Positions 28,172 through 37,341 of a stretch of DNA of 64,000 bases are shown here, piece after piece. The notes beneath the pieces were generated by a model, which was not told the DNA's origin, searched no databases, and saw nothing but the letters and a program-made list of their open reading frames with translations. The number at the start of each line of letters is the position of its first letter. Within the stretch, counting starts at the first letter, position 1. The stretch is from Candidatus Rokuibacteriota bacterium (GTDB lineage Bacteria > Methylomirabilota > Methylomirabilia > Rokubacteriales > CSP1-6): assembly GCA_003221695.1 (NCBI GenBank), contig QHSX01000039.1, positions 29,637 to 93,636 on the forward strand, given 5' to 3'. Position numbers and translations under genes: made by a program.

Positions 28172-30652
28172 CTAGAGCGTGCGCGCGACTTCCTCGACCG
28201 TGTACACCTCGAGAACGTCGCCCGGCTGGATCCCCGTCACACCGTCGACGCCGATGCCGCACTCGAGCCCGGCGAGCACCTCGCGGGCGTCGTCCTTGAA
28301 CCGCTTCAGCGAGCCGACCGTGCCCTCGCCCACGACCTCGTCGCCACGCCGCACGCGTACCTTCGCGTTGCGGACGATCTTGCCCTCCGCCACGAGCGAG
28401 CCGCACACCGGGCCGAGCTTGGAAATGACGAAGATCTGGCGCACCTGCGCCCGACCGAGCGTCGTCTCGCGGATCTCGGGTGCGAGCATGCCGGCCAGGG
28501 CGGCCCGCAGATCGTCGATCGCGTCGTAGATGACGTTGTAGCTGCGGATGTCGACGCCGTTCGCCTGCGCCTGGGATGCCGCCTTGGTCTCTGGCTTGAC
28601 GTTGAACCCGATCACGATCGCGTTCGACGCCGAGGCAAGCATGACGTCGCTCTCGTTGATCGCGCCCACCGAGCTGTGGATGACTTTCAGCTTGACCTCC
28701 TCGGTCGACAGCCGCTCGAGCGCGTCGGCCAGCGCCTCCACCGAGCCCTGCACGTCGGCCTTGAGGATGAGCCGGAGCTCCTTCACCTCGCCCGACTGGA
28801 TCTGCTTCTGGAGCCCCTCGAGCGTGATCCGTGTCGCGGTCTTGCCCTTGAGCTTGTCGCGATCCTGGCGCATGGTCGCGACCTGCCGCGCCTTCCGCTC
28901 GTCGGACACCGCGACGAGGACGTCGCCCGCGGCGGGAACGCCGCTGAGCCCGAGGATCTCGACGGGGTCGGACGGGCCGGCGCTCTTGACCTTCTTCCCG
29001 CTCGGGTCGCTCAACGCTCGGATCCGGCCCGAGTGGGCTCCGACGACGACCGCGTCTCCCTCCTTCAGCGTGCCGTTCTGGATCAGCACGGTCGCGACAG
29101 GGCCGCGCCCGCGGTCCAACCGGCTCTCGATGATCACGCCCCGGGCGGCACGGTTCGGATTGGCCTTGAGCTCGAGGATCTCGGACTGGAGGGCGGTCAT
29201 CTCGAGGAGTTGGTCGATGCCCGTCCCCTTCTTCGCCGACGTCGGAACGTAAATCGTCTGCCCACCCCACTCCTCCGGGATCAAGCCCTGGTTGGCGAGC
29301 TCGCGCTTGACGCGCTCAGCGTCGGCCTCGGGCTTGTCGATCTTGTTCACGGCGACGATGATCGGCACGTTCGCCGCGCGCGCGTGATTGATCGCTTCGA
29401 TGGTCTGCGGCATGACGCCGTCGTCGGCGGCCACCACGAGGATAACGATGTCCGTGGCCTGGGCGCCGCGCGCGCGCATCGCCGTGAACGCCTCGTGGCC
29501 CGGCGTGTCCAGGAACGAGACCTTGCCGTGCCGGGTCTCGACCTGGTAGGCCCCGATGTGCTGTGTGATCCCGCCGAACTCCTTCTCGGCGACCTTCGAT
29601 TTACGGACCGCGTCGAGGAGCGAGGTCTTGCCGTGGTCGACATGGCCCATGACCGTGACGACGGGCGGGCGGAGCTTGAGCTGCGCCGGGTCGAGGTCCT
29701 CCTCGTCGACGACCTCGCCCTCTACGGACCGGACCTCGAGATCCACGTTGAACTTGTCGGCGACGAGTTTCGCGGCCGTCGGATCGAGCAACTCGTTGAC
29801 CGTCGCCATGACGCCGAGCTCGAGCAACGCCTTGATCACCTCGCCCGACTTCCGCCGCATCTTCTCGGCGAGCTCGCCCACCGTGACGGACTCGGGTACC
29901 CGGACCAACTCACGCTTGACCTCGGCCGGCGGTGCGGGCGGCGTCTCGACGGCGGCGGCCGCAGCCGGACGGGCCGCTGCAGGCGCCGCGGGCTGGGCCG
30001 GGCGCGACGGCGCGGCGGGTGGAGCGGGCCGCAGCACCGTGGTCACGCGCGGCGGCGCGAACGGCGGCGTCGGCTGACGGGTCGGGCGTGCAGGCGCCGG
30101 CGTCGGCCGCTCGATCGGACGGAACGGGACGATCTTCGGCTCGGGCTTCTTGGTGGGCACGCCCGGCACCGCCGGAGCGGCCGCCGCCGGCTTCGCCGCG
30201 GCTGGCGGCGCCTCGGGCGCGAGGGTCACCACGCTCGGCTCCGGAGCGATCTCGGATTCGCGCTTGGCGACGAGCGGAGGCTCGGCCACGATCTCCGGCA
30301 CAGGCTTCGGCTTGACGATCGTCGCCGCGGGCTTGACTTCCGCGGGCGGCTCCTCGAGCGTAACTTCGGCAGCCTTCTTTGACCGCGTCGGCGCCTTCTT
30401 CTTGATCGGCGCGCCGTCGGTCGCCGCGGCCTCCGTCGGGTCCTTCGGCCTCACGGCGCGCTTGGGCTTCGGCTCCTCGGGTAACTCTCGACCACGCCCG
30501 AGCTTGACGCGCAGCGCGTTCGCGAGCGTCGTGTCGAGAGGGCTCATGGCGCGTAGCCCCTTGTGTCCCATCTCCTCGGCGGCGACCATGAGTTCCTTGC
30601 TGGTCACGCCGAGCTCCTTCGCGAGCTCCATCAGCTTCACCTTTGCCGCCAC
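28172..30652 (-). CDS. infB: translation initiation factor IF-2
   Basis: IF-2 is the GTPase that places initiator tRNA on the ribosome. The 826-residue product has an N-terminal IF2_N domain ([20 protein letters not shown]), a Pro/Ala-rich linker at about 60-250 and a second N domain near 255-300. The G domain has GHVDHGKT near 333 and [12 protein letters not shown]. Domains II-IV contain [19 protein letters not shown] and the C-terminal VEEVARTL. Start is GTG 30652 behind GGAGGAGGTGAGGGGGCT. It lies downstream of nusA-ylxR, separated by a tandem repeat tract. Confidence 0.97.
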   Translation of the reverse strand: MAAKVKLMELAKELGVTSKELMVAAEEMGHKGLRAMSPLDTTLANALRVKLGRGRELPEEPKPKRAVRPKDPTEAAATDGAPIKKKAPTRSKKAAEVTLEEPPAEVKPAATIVKPKPVPEIVAEPPLVAKRESEIAPEPSVVTLAPEAPPAAAKPAAAAPAVPGVPTKKPEPKIVPFRPIERPTPAPARPTRQPTPPFAPPRVTTVLRPAPPAAPSRPAQPAAPAAARPAAAAAVETPPAPPAEVKRELVRVPESVTVGELAEKMRRKSGEVIKALLELGVMATVNELLDPTAAKLVADKFNVDLEVRSVEGEVVDEEDLDPAQLKLRPPVVTVMGHVDHGKTSLLDAVRKSKVAEKEFGGITQHIGAYQVETRHGKVSFLDTPGHEAFTAMRARGAQATDIVILVVAADDGVMPQTIEAINHARAANVPIIVAVNKIDKPEADAERVKRELANQGLIPEEWGGQTIYVPTSAKKGTGIDQLLEMTALQSEILELKANPNRAARGVIIESRLDRGRGPVATVLIQNGTLKEGDAVVVGAHSGRIRALSDPSGKKVKSAGPSDPVEILGLSGVPAAGDVLVAVSDERKARQVATMRQDRDKLKGKTATRITLEGLQKQIQSGEVKELRLILKADVQGSVEALADALERLSTEEVKLKVIHSSVGAINESDVMLASASNAIVIGFNVKPETKAASQAQANGVDIRSYNVIYDAIDDLRAALAGMLAPEIRETTLGRAQVRQIFVISKLGPVCGSLVAEGKIVRNAKVRVRRGDEVVGEGTVGSLKRFKDDAREVLAGLECGIGVDGVTGIQPGDVLEVYTVEEVARTL

Positions 30653-30696
30653 AGCCCCCTCACCTCCTCCGAAACGTGTTCCGCACGGCCCGGTTC

Positions 30697-30928
30697 ACAG
30701 GCTCGCCTCGCACGGTGGGGCCCCGATCACAGGCTCGCCTTGCCTCCGGCTACGGCTCGCACTGCGACCCCACGACGTGCTACGGCTCGCACGACCGGGT
30801 CTCATAGGCTCACCTCGCACGGTGGGGCCCCAACCCCACGACGTGCTACGGCTCGCACGACCGGGTCTCATAGGCTCACCTCGCACGGTGGGGCCCCAAC
30901 CCCACGACGTGCTACGGCTCGCACGACC
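30697..30928 (-). repeat. 66-bp tandem repeat tract of the dispersed family, ylxR-infB gap
   Basis: Two perfect 66-bp units (30768-30833 and 30834-30899) and a 29-base partial unit (30900-30928) are present. A diverged partial copy lies at about 30697-30767. Each unit contains the core GGTGGGGCCCC and GTGGGG/CCCCAC, able to fold back. Reading leftward, the unit reads through 22 codons, ends in ATGA and supplies the last 20 codons and stop of ylxR. No spacer/repeat alternation exists, so it is not a CRISPR array. Confidence 0.85.
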
Positions 30929-31164
30929 ACCGCGAGCTCCGCGCTCGCTTCACAGGGTCTCCTGAACGCATGGGTGAGCCGTGCACGCGAGAGCGCGCGC
31001 GCGAGGCACGGGTCGTCCGGGCACACCCAGGCGCCGCGACCTCCGACGACGCCGCGCGAGTCCGTGACCACGACGCCGTCGCGCCCTCGCACGAGCCGCA
31101 CGAGCGTCTGCTTCGGCCGCGCGCGCCGACACCCGAGACACGTGCGACGAGGCTCGCGCTTCAT
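30868..31164 (-). CDS. ylxR: YlxR family RNA-binding/nucleoid protein
   Basis: The 98-residue product has the YlxR (DUF448) motif [20 protein letters not shown], with cysteines 9, 12, 48 and 53. Family members bind RNA, or regulate transcription as nucleoid proteins in Bacillus. The ATG at 31164 overlaps the nusA stop (ATGA). The true domain ends near residue 78. Residues 79-98 ([20 protein letters not shown]) are encoded by the dispersed 66-bp repeat, which also gives the stop codon. Confidence 0.88.
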   Translation of the reverse strand: MKREPRRTCLGCRRARPKQTLVRLVRGRDGVVVTDSRGVVGGRGAWVCPDDPCLARALSRARLTHAFRRPCEASAELAVVVRAVARRGVGAPPCEVSL

Positions 31165-32489
31165 GCGGGCGCCTCCGTTTCCTCGGAGGCTCCGCTCGGC
31201 TCGGGCGCGGGGGTGTGCGCCGCCACCCACTCGACGGCCGCGGCGTGGATCGCGTCGGCGTGGCCGCCGACCTCCGGGACGAGCCCGAGTTTTCCCGGTC
31301 CAGCCTTCACGATCGCCGCGGGCGAACCGAGCCCCGCGGCGACGAGCGGCTCGACGAGCTCCGGGCTCACCCCGGGGAGCGCCATGAGCGCCGCGCGGTC
31401 CACCGGCGGCAGGCCCTCGCCCGCCGCCCGCTCGGCCTCGACCTCCGACTCGCTCTTGATGTCGATGCGCATCCCCGTGAGCTTGGCGGCGAGCCGCGCG
31501 TTCTGGCCTTTCTTGCCGATCGCCAGCGAGAGCTGGTTATCGGGAACGATGACGAGCGCCGACGGCTGACCGTCGGGTTCGCTCGGCTCCGCGATCACGA
31601 CGGACGACACCTTCGCCGGCGACAGCGCGCGTGCAACGAACGTCGCCGGGTCGTGCGACCACTCGATGATGTCGATCTTCTCGCCCCGCAGCTCGCGGCT
31701 GATCACCTGGATGCGCGTGCCGCGCAACCCGACGCAGGCACCGATGGGATCGACGTCCCGCTTGGTCGACGCGACCGCCACCTTGGCACGCTCGCCCGCC
31801 TCGCGCGCCGTGGCCTTCACGACGACGATCCCCTCCTGGATCTCGGGGATCTCCGTCTCGAAGAGCCGGGCGAGGTAACCCGGATGGGTCCGCGAAAGCG
31901 AGATCTGCGGGCCCTTGGCCGTGCGCCGCACTTCGAGGACGTAGGCGCGGATGCGATCGCCCGGGTTGTAGCGCTCGCCCGGGATCTGCTCCCGCTCGGG
32001 CAGAATCGCCTCGGCCTTGCCGATCTCGAGAATCACGTTGCGCTTCTCGATCCTGTGCACGACCCCGCGGAGGATCTGGCCCTCCTTGCCCGCGAACTCT
32101 GAGTAGATGCCCTCACGTTCCGCGTCCCGGACCTTCTGTAGGATGACTTGCTTGGCCGTCTGGGCCGCGATCCGGCCGAACTCCTGCGGCGGCCGCTCCT
32201 GCTCCAGCTCGAGCTCGTCGCCGAGCTCGGCCTCCTTGTTCAGCGCCTTGGCGTCGGCCAGGCTGATCTCGAGCTTGTCGTCGGTCACCTCCTCGACGAC
32301 CTTCTTCCGGCAGTAGACGCGCAGGTCGCCGCTCTTGCGGTCGATGTGCATGCGCACATTGTCGGCCGGCCCGAGGGTCTTCCGGGAGGCCGAGAGCAGG
32401 GCAGACTCCAGCGCCTCGAAGAGAATCTCCTTGTCGATCCCCTTCTCGCGCCCGATCTGCTCGATGACGTTGATCAGTTCCCGGTTCAT
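31161..32489 (-). CDS. nusA: transcription termination/antitermination protein NusA
   Basis: NusA binds RNA polymerase and nascent RNA and affects pausing and termination. The 442-residue product starts at ATG 32489 ([20 protein letters not shown], as in other NusA). The polymerase-binding domain covers 1-125, S1 about 135-200 ([20 protein letters not shown]), and two KH domains about 200-345 ([38 protein letters not shown]). A helix-hairpin-helix-like tail precedes an acidic C-terminus. An upstream in-frame GTG at 32501 is less likely. Confidence 0.96.
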   Translation of the reverse strand: MNRELINVIEQIGREKGIDKEILFEALESALLSASRKTLGPADNVRMHIDRKSGDLRVYCRKKVVEEVTDDKLEISLADAKALNKEAELGDELELEQERPPQEFGRIAAQTAKQVILQKVRDAEREGIYSEFAGKEGQILRGVVHRIEKRNVILEIGKAEAILPEREQIPGERYNPGDRIRAYVLEVRRTAKGPQISLSRTHPGYLARLFETEIPEIQEGIVVVKATAREAGERAKVAVASTKRDVDPIGACVGLRGTRIQVISRELRGEKIDIIEWSHDPATFVARALSPAKVSSVVIAEPSEPDGQPSALVIVPDNQLSLAIGKKGQNARLAAKLTGMRIDIKSESEVEAERAAGEGLPPVDRAALMALPGVSPELVEPLVAAGLGSPAAIVKAGPGKLGLVPEVGGHADAIHAAAVEWVAAHTPAPEPSGASEETEAPA

Positions 32490-32513
32490 CGATTCCAACA
32501 CCTGCCTGAGATT

Positions 32514-32981
32514 CTACGCCTTGCGCGGCCAGGGGACTTCCGCCTCCAACCGGGCCTTCGTGACGCCGGCGCGCGGGAGGTCCACCCGGTCGCCGTCGTC
32601 CTCCAGCACGAGCTGGTCCGCCTCCACCGCCACGAGCCGGCCGCGCAACTCACGCCCACCGGCGAGCCAGCAGCGCACCCGCTTGCCGATCGCCCAGCGG
32701 AACTCGCGCTCCTTGCGCAGGACGCGCTCCAGCCCGGGAGAGGACACCTCGAGATCGTAGGAGGCGTCGATGATCGCGGCCGCGTCGAGCACGTCGCCGA
32801 TCTCGCGGCTCGCCCGCTCGCAGTCCCCGATCCCGACACCGCCGGACTTGTCGACGAAGAGACGCAGGACCCCGCGTGGGCGGAGCGGGCGCCACTCGAT
32901 GTCGACCAGCTCGAGCCCGTGGTCACGCAGCACCGGCATCACGACCTCCTCGATCTGGTCGGCCTGCACCGCGTCGTCCAT
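32514..32981 (-). CDS. rimP: ribosome maturation factor RimP
   Basis: RimP helps assemble the 30S head. The 155-residue product has VMPVLRDHGLELVDIEWRPL, LRLFVDKSGGVGIGDCERAS, the signature YDLEVSSPGLERVLRKEREF and a C-terminal SH3-like domain (ELRGRLVAVEADQLVLEDDG). It is the first gene of the rimP-nusA-ylxR-infB operon; the upstream terminator at 33.0 kb separates it from proS. Confidence 0.94.
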   Translation of the reverse strand: MDDAVQADQIEEVVMPVLRDHGLELVDIEWRPLRPRGVLRLFVDKSGGVGIGDCERASREIGDVLDAAAIIDASYDLEVSSPGLERVLRKEREFRWAIGKRVRCWLAGGRELRGRLVAVEADQLVLEDDGDRVDLPRAGVTKARLEAEVPWPRKA

Positions 32982-33007
32982 GGGGCACTCCCCTTGCCCG
33001 TGGCTAA

Positions 33008-33037
33008 ACTAAAAAAAGCGGGCAACGCCCACTTTTT
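33008..33037 (-). terminator. intrinsic terminator between proS and rimP
   Basis: On the minus strand GTGGGCGTTGCCCGC is followed by seven T residues, and AAAAAG/CTTTTT flanks extend the stem (core GGGC-GTT-GCCC). This is the only clean intrinsic terminator seen in the window. Because of the A-run on the other arm it could work both ways. It implies a separate promoter or attenuation for rimP-nusA-infB. Confidence 0.8.
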
Positions 33038-33092
33038 CAGGAATTTAGCACGTATCGAGGGCGCAGGCAAGGCTGCCGAGGTCCGGCCGGCC

Positions 33093-34787
33093 CTACGTCC
33101 GGGCCTCGGCCGTCTCGATCGCGTGGACGGCGTCGATGACTTTGTCCTTGGGAACGCGGCTCTCATGGCGCGTCTTGCGGGAGCGGACCTCGACCAGGCC
33201 CTCCTTCACGAAGGCGTTGCCGACCGTGACGCGCACGGGCAGGCCGAGGAGGTCCGCGTCCTTGAACTTCACCCCGGGTCGTTCGTCGCGGTCGTCCAGC
33301 ATCGCCTCGACACCGTGCGCCCAGCACGCATCGTAGATCGCCTCGGCGGCATCCCGCTGAGCCTGGTCCTTGACGCTCACGCAGACGATGTACACGTGCA
33401 GCGGCGCGATGGGCCACGGCCAGACGATCCCGTCCCCGTCGGCGAGCTGCTCGATCGCGGCGGCGGCGATCCGGGCCGGACCGATGCCGTAGCTCCCCAT
33501 GACGATCGGCTGCTCGCGTCCTGACTCGTCGAGATACGTGGCGCCGAGCGCCACCGAGTACCTCGTGCCGAGCTTGAAGATGTTGCCGATCTCGATGACC
33601 TTCTCGACACCGAGCGGCTTGCCACACTCGACGCACGCCTCGCCGGCGGTGACGGCGTGGAGGTCGGCAAAGCGGCAGTCGAAGTCGCGGCCGGCGCTGA
33701 CCCCGCGCAAGTGGAAGCCCTCGCGGTTCGCGCCGACGACGTAGACGCCGTCCTTGAGATGCTCGTCGGCGAGCACCGGCACCCGCGCGCCGACGGGACC
33801 GACCGACCCTGCCGGGGCGCCCAGGTGCTGGCGGACCTCGTCGGGATGCGCGGGGCGGACCTCTCCGCCGAGGGCGCGGCCGAGCTTCCGTTCGTGGAGC
33901 GTCTGGTCGCCGCGGACCAGCACGAGCACGGGCCCGGTCGGCCCGATGTAGAGGAGCGACTTGATCGTGAGACGCGGGTCGATCGACAGGAGCCGCGCGA
34001 CCTCGGCGATCGTGCGCGCGCCGGGCGTCGCCACCTCCTCACGCGCCCAGGCGGGGAACGCCGGCGGCACCGGGACGCCGCGGGCGACCTCGACGTTCGC
34101 GGCGTACCCACAGCCGCCGCAGATCGCGATCTCGTCCTCGCCCGCCGCGGCCGGCGCCATGAACTCGTGAGAGCCGAGGCCGCCCATCATGCCCGTGTCG
34201 GATTGCACGACCCAGTAGCGGAGCCTGCAGCGGTCGAAGATCCGCCGGTAGGCGCGCTCGTGCGCCGCGTAGGAGCGGTCGAGCGCGGCCGGGTCGGGGT
34301 CGAGGGTGTAGGCGTCCTTCATCAGAAACTCGCGCGTGCGCAGCACACCCGACCGTGGGCGCGCCTCGTCACGCTCCTTGGTCTGGATCTGGTACCAGAT
34401 CTGCGGCAGGTCACGGTAGGAGCGGATCTCGCGCGCGGCGAGCCACGCGACGACTTCCTCGTGCGTCATCCCGAGGCACAGGTCGCGTCCGTAGCGGTCC
34501 TGGAGTTTGAACATCTCCGGGATGCCCTCCCAGCGGCCCGACTGCTTCCAGATGTCGGCGGGATGGATCACGGGCATCGTGATCTCCTGCCCGCCGATCG
34601 CGTTCATCTCCTCGCGGATGATCGCGTTGACCTTGTCGAGGACGCGCTGCCCGAGCGGCAGGTACACGTAGACGCCGGCGGCGAGCTGACGCACGAGGCC
34701 GGCGCGGAGCATGAGCTTGTGGCTCAGCGCTTCGGCGTCGGCGGGATCCTCCCGGAGGGTGGGAACGAGGGACTGCGAGCGGCGCAC
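33093..34787 (-). CDS. proS: prolyl-tRNA synthetase (prokaryotic type)
   Basis: ProS charges tRNA-Pro. The 564-residue product matches the bacterial type: motif 1 region (LPLGQRVLDKVNAIIREEMN), motif 2 (RDEARPRSGVLRTREFLMKD), a YbaK-like editing insertion at about 225-390 and motif 3 (MGSYGIGPARIAAAAIEQLA). The anticodon-binding domain (RDERPGVKFKDADLLGLPVR) ends it. GTG 34787 was chosen because MRRSQSLVPTLREDPADAEA is the conserved N-terminus. It begins two bases after the ferredoxin stop and ends before a terminator. Confidence 0.96.
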   Translation of the reverse strand: MRRSQSLVPTLREDPADAEALSHKLMLRAGLVRQLAAGVYVYLPLGQRVLDKVNAIIREEMNAIGGQEITMPVIHPADIWKQSGRWEGIPEMFKLQDRYGRDLCLGMTHEEVVAWLAAREIRSYRDLPQIWYQIQTKERDEARPRSGVLRTREFLMKDAYTLDPDPAALDRSYAAHERAYRRIFDRCRLRYWVVQSDTGMMGGLGSHEFMAPAAAGEDEIAICGGCGYAANVEVARGVPVPPAFPAWAREEVATPGARTIAEVARLLSIDPRLTIKSLLYIGPTGPVLVLVRGDQTLHERKLGRALGGEVRPAHPDEVRQHLGAPAGSVGPVGARVPVLADEHLKDGVYVVGANREGFHLRGVSAGRDFDCRFADLHAVTAGEACVECGKPLGVEKVIEIGNIFKLGTRYSVALGATYLDESGREQPIVMGSYGIGPARIAAAAIEQLADGDGIVWPWPIAPLHVYIVCVSVKDQAQRDAAEAIYDACWAHGVEAMLDDRDERPGVKFKDADLLGLPVRVTVGNAFVKEGLVEVRSRKTRHESRVPKDKVIDAVHAIETAEART

Positions 34788-34789
34788 GG

Positions 34790-35122
34790 CTACTTCGCGC
34801 CCTTCTTCTTGTTGGCCCCTTTGACGCCGGGCGCGTACTGGAGGCGCGCCACGGGCTTCCCGGCGACGATGTGCGACTCGAAGATGTCCCGGAGGTCGCT
34901 CTCCTGGACGCCGCAGTACCAGACGTTGTCGGGATACACGACCATCATCGGGCCGTGCCCGCACTGCGAGAAGCAGCCGGCCTTGTTGATCCGGACGTCG
35001 TCCTTGAGACCGGCCCTCGCCACCTCACCGCGGAGGTGCGTCACGAACCCCTCGACATCGCCCTGCGTCGGGCAGGTATCGCCCCCGGTGCACACGAAGA
35101 CGTGGACCCGGTACTGGCCCAT
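34790..35122 (-). CDS. thioredoxin-like [2Fe-2S] ferredoxin
   Basis: The 110-residue product has cysteines C11, C17, C50 and C54 (VFVCTGGDTC... NKAGCFSQCGHGPMMVVYP). This matches thioredoxin-fold [2Fe-2S] ferredoxins such as Aquifex Fd and NuoE-like domains. A lysine-rich tail (KGANKKKGAK) ends it. The ATG at 35122 shares one base with the ispG stop codon (TGATG), so the two are translationally coupled. IspG needs a one-electron donor, and this ferredoxin is the obvious candidate. That link is inference from position. Confidence 0.88.
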   Translation of the reverse strand: MGQYRVHVFVCTGGDTCPTQGDVEGFVTHLRGEVARAGLKDDVRINKAGCFSQCGHGPMMVVYPDNVWYCGVQESDLRDIFESHIVAGKPVARLQYAPGVKGANKKKGAK

Positions 35123-37332
35123 CAGTCGTTGACTGGCGCCGCCGCCTGCGCGGCCTTCCGTTCGGCGATGAACCGGTCGACCTCCTCGCGCATCGCCTTC
35201 ACGATGTCTTTCTCGGGGACCTTGCGGACGACTTCGCCGTTCCTGAAGATGAGGCCGATCCCACGCCCGCCCGCCACGCCGATGTCGGCGGCGCGCGCCT
35301 CGCCGGGGCCGTTCACTTCGCAGTTGTGCAGCATGGCGCCGGGCAGTGCGAACGAGTGGACGCCCTCCACCTCGAGGTTGTGCACATGCCCCGTCCATGG
35401 GACTCGCCGCACGGAGCGGACGCCGACGTAGAGCGTGGTGTCGGTGAGCACGACCTGACCTCTGCCGCCGTCGCGGCACCCGCGGAGCGCGCCGAGCTGT
35501 AGAATTTCCGCGAGCCGCGTGAGGCCCGCCTGCCCGGTGACCGAGACGACCCAGTTGCGCTGGCGCGCGCGCTGGTCGCGATGATGGAGAAACGCCGGGA
35601 CCCCGAGCCGAAGCAGAAGCTGATGGACCTGGATAGCGAGCGCGTGTGACGACGTGCAATACGTGGCCCGCCAGTGGCCACGCACCCGGCCCAGGTAGCC
35701 GTCCCCTTCCCACAGCGCCTTCACGAGGGCCCGCTGCTTGTGGTGCGGTAGCCGCTCCATCCAGTCGGGCATGCGCTTTTCTGTGGCGCCGTGTCCGAAG
35801 AGGGACTCGAGCAGTCGCCCGAGCGCCAGCGAGTGGGCAATGACTTCCGCCGTGTCCCGCCGGCGGCGCACCTGCGACGTCAGGCCGAGACCGGCGAGAA
35901 TTCCCTGGAGACGCTCGACGTACTCGCGCTGCTCCTCGTGGAAGCAGAAGAACTGCTGGTGTGGCTTGCCGGCCGTGCCGGATATCGTGCCTTCGGAGAG
36001 GTAGTAACCGGCGAGCGTCATGAAGTCGTCATCGACCGGGATCTCGCCGAAGCCTTCGGCGGCGAGCGTTGCCCGGTCTTCCTTCTCCTGCAGGACCGGA
36101 TACGCCAGCACCCACCCGGCGCGCAGCTGGCCGGCGGGCACCCAGCGAGGCTCCGCGCCGGCGGTGAGCACCGCCTGCACATGCGGCCGACGTTCGCGCC
36201 CTGCCTTCAACCGCATCGGTCGCGGGAACGCCCAGACGGGATGGTTCTCGGTCAGCCGCACCGGCACGAACCCGGTTGGCTGAACTTCGACTAACTCACC
36301 GTCGAACGCATGCGTGCTCGCCCATTCGACCTTGCGATATTCGCCGGCGTGCGTCAGAACTTCGTCGGTCTCGGAGACCGTCTCGATCGGTTTGGGTCCC
36401 TGCCGCGTGACGACCGACTGGCCCTCCGGCACGCACCCCATCACGGCGATGTGGATCTCCTCGTTCAGCCCGCGGAACTCGTCCTCGACTTCCTTCGCGA
36501 GCTTGACGAGATCGACGTCGGCGCGACCGCACGAGGGGCACGAGACGAACGTGAGGCCGCCCTTCCTGAGGCCGAGCGACTTGAGGATGTCGATCCCGAC
36601 CCGGACTTCCTCGGTCGGATCCGCGGAGAGCGAGACGCGGATCGTGTCGCCGATGCCCTCTGAGAGGAGCGCGCCGAGGCCGACCGCCGACTTGATCGTG
36701 CCGACGCCGGGCGTGCCCGCCTCCGTCACACCCAGGTGAAAGGGGTAGTCGACCTGGTCGGCGAGCTTGCGGTACGCCTCGATCATCATGCGCGGGTCCG
36801 AGGCCTTCAGCGAGATCTTCATCTCCGGATAGTCGCAGTCCTCAAGGATCCGGATATGCCGCAGTGCAGACTCGACCATGCCCTCGGCGGTCGGCCCGCC
36901 GTACTTGGCGAGAAGATCCTTCTCGAGCGAGCCCGCGTTGACGCCGATGCGGATGGGGATCTTCTTCTCCTTGGCGACGTTCACGACCTCCTGCACGAAC
37001 TGCTTGCCGCCGATGTTTCCGGGGTTGAGGCGCAAGCCGTCGACGCCCTGCTCCAGCGCGATGAGCGCCAGCTTGTAGTTGAAGTGGATGTCCGCCACGA
37101 GCGGGATGCGGATCTGCCGCTTGATCTCGCCGAGCTTCTCGGCGGCCTCGCGGACGGGCACCGCACACCGGACGATGTCGCAGCCGGCCGCCTCGAGCGA
37201 CCAGATCTCGAGCAGCGTCGCCTGGACGTCGCGCGTGTCGGTCTTCGTCATCGACTGCACGGTGAGCGGCGCGTCGCCGCCGACTTTGACATTGCCCAAC
37301 CGGATCTGCCGCGTCGTCCGCCGTGTGATCAT
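35122..37332 (-). CDS. ispG: 4-hydroxy-3-methylbut-2-enyl diphosphate synthase with intein
   Basis: IspG reduces MEcPP to HMBPP in the MEP isoprenoid pathway. The 736-residue precursor consists of an N-extein (1-299), an intein (300-670) and a C-extein (671-736). Splicing would give a normal 365-residue enzyme. Extein motifs include PLTVQSMTKTDTRD, RLNPGNIGGK and the cluster cysteines C265 and C268 in FVSCPSCGR. The third 4Fe-4S ligand, in IAVMG|CEVNGPGEA, is the residue directly after the intein. The unspliced protein therefore has a split cluster site and must be inactive. The ATG at 37332 follows the rseP stop by nine bases. It is in an operon with dxr and rseP and overlaps a ferredoxin gene. 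Confidence 0.95.
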   Translation of the reverse strand: MITRRTTRQIRLGNVKVGGDAPLTVQSMTKTDTRDVQATLLEIWSLEAAGCDIVRCAVPVREAAEKLGEIKRQIRIPLVADIHFNYKLALIALEQGVDGLRLNPGNIGGKQFVQEVVNVAKEKKIPIRIGVNAGSLEKDLLAKYGGPTAEGMVESALRHIRILEDCDYPEMKISLKASDPRMMIEAYRKLADQVDYPFHLGVTEAGTPGVGTIKSAVGLGALLSEGIGDTIRVSLSADPTEEVRVGIDILKSLGLRKGGLTFVSCPSCGRADVDLVKLAKEVEDEFRGLNEEIHIAVMGCVPEGQSVVTRQGPKPIETVSETDEVLTHAGEYRKVEWASTHAFDGELVEVQPTGFVPVRLTENHPVWAFPRPMRLKAGRERRPHVQAVLTAGAEPRWVPAGQLRAGWVLAYPVLQEKEDRATLAAEGFGEIPVDDDFMTLAGYYLSEGTISGTAGKPHQQFFCFHEEQREYVERLQGILAGLGLTSQVRRRRDTAEVIAHSLALGRLLESLFGHGATEKRMPDWMERLPHHKQRALVKALWEGDGYLGRVRGHWRATYCTSSHALAIQVHQLLLRLGVPAFLHHRDQRARQRNWVVSVTGQAGLTRLAEILQLGALRGCRDGGRGQVVLTDTTLYVGVRSVRRVPWTGHVHNLEVEGVHSFALPGAMLHNCEVNGPGEARAADIGVAGGRGIGLIFRNGEVVRKVPEKDIVKAMREEVDRFIAERKAAQAAAPVND
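35323..36435 (-). mobile_element. intein with LAGLIDADG homing endonuclease, inserted in ispG
   Basis: This 371-residue in-frame insertion has all main intein blocks. Block A is Cys1 (CVPEGQSVVTRQG), and block B is T62-x-x-H65 in LTENHPVWAF. Two endonuclease motifs are LAGYYLSEG (141-149) and LWEGDGYLG (241-249), with KRMPDW between. Block F is WTGHVHNLEVEG, and block G is HSFALPGAMLHN, ending His370-Asn371 followed by Cys+1. All splicing residues for the standard cysteine pathway are present. Both LAGLIDADG acidic residues (E148, D245) remain, so the endonuclease may be active. Intein coding sequence shows more arginine and histidine than IspG. Confidence 0.95.
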
Positions 37333-37341
37333 GGAGCCGTC

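Noticed and set aside
28172..30652. Intein in IF-2 or other long proteins
   Set aside because: The extra length of IF-2 is a Pro/Ala linker without intein blocks; PurL, NusA and Pnp have normal lengths.
30768..30928. Tandem 66-bp repeats as a possible CRISPR array
   Set aside because: The units are head-to-tail identical with no unique spacers, and no cas genes are present.
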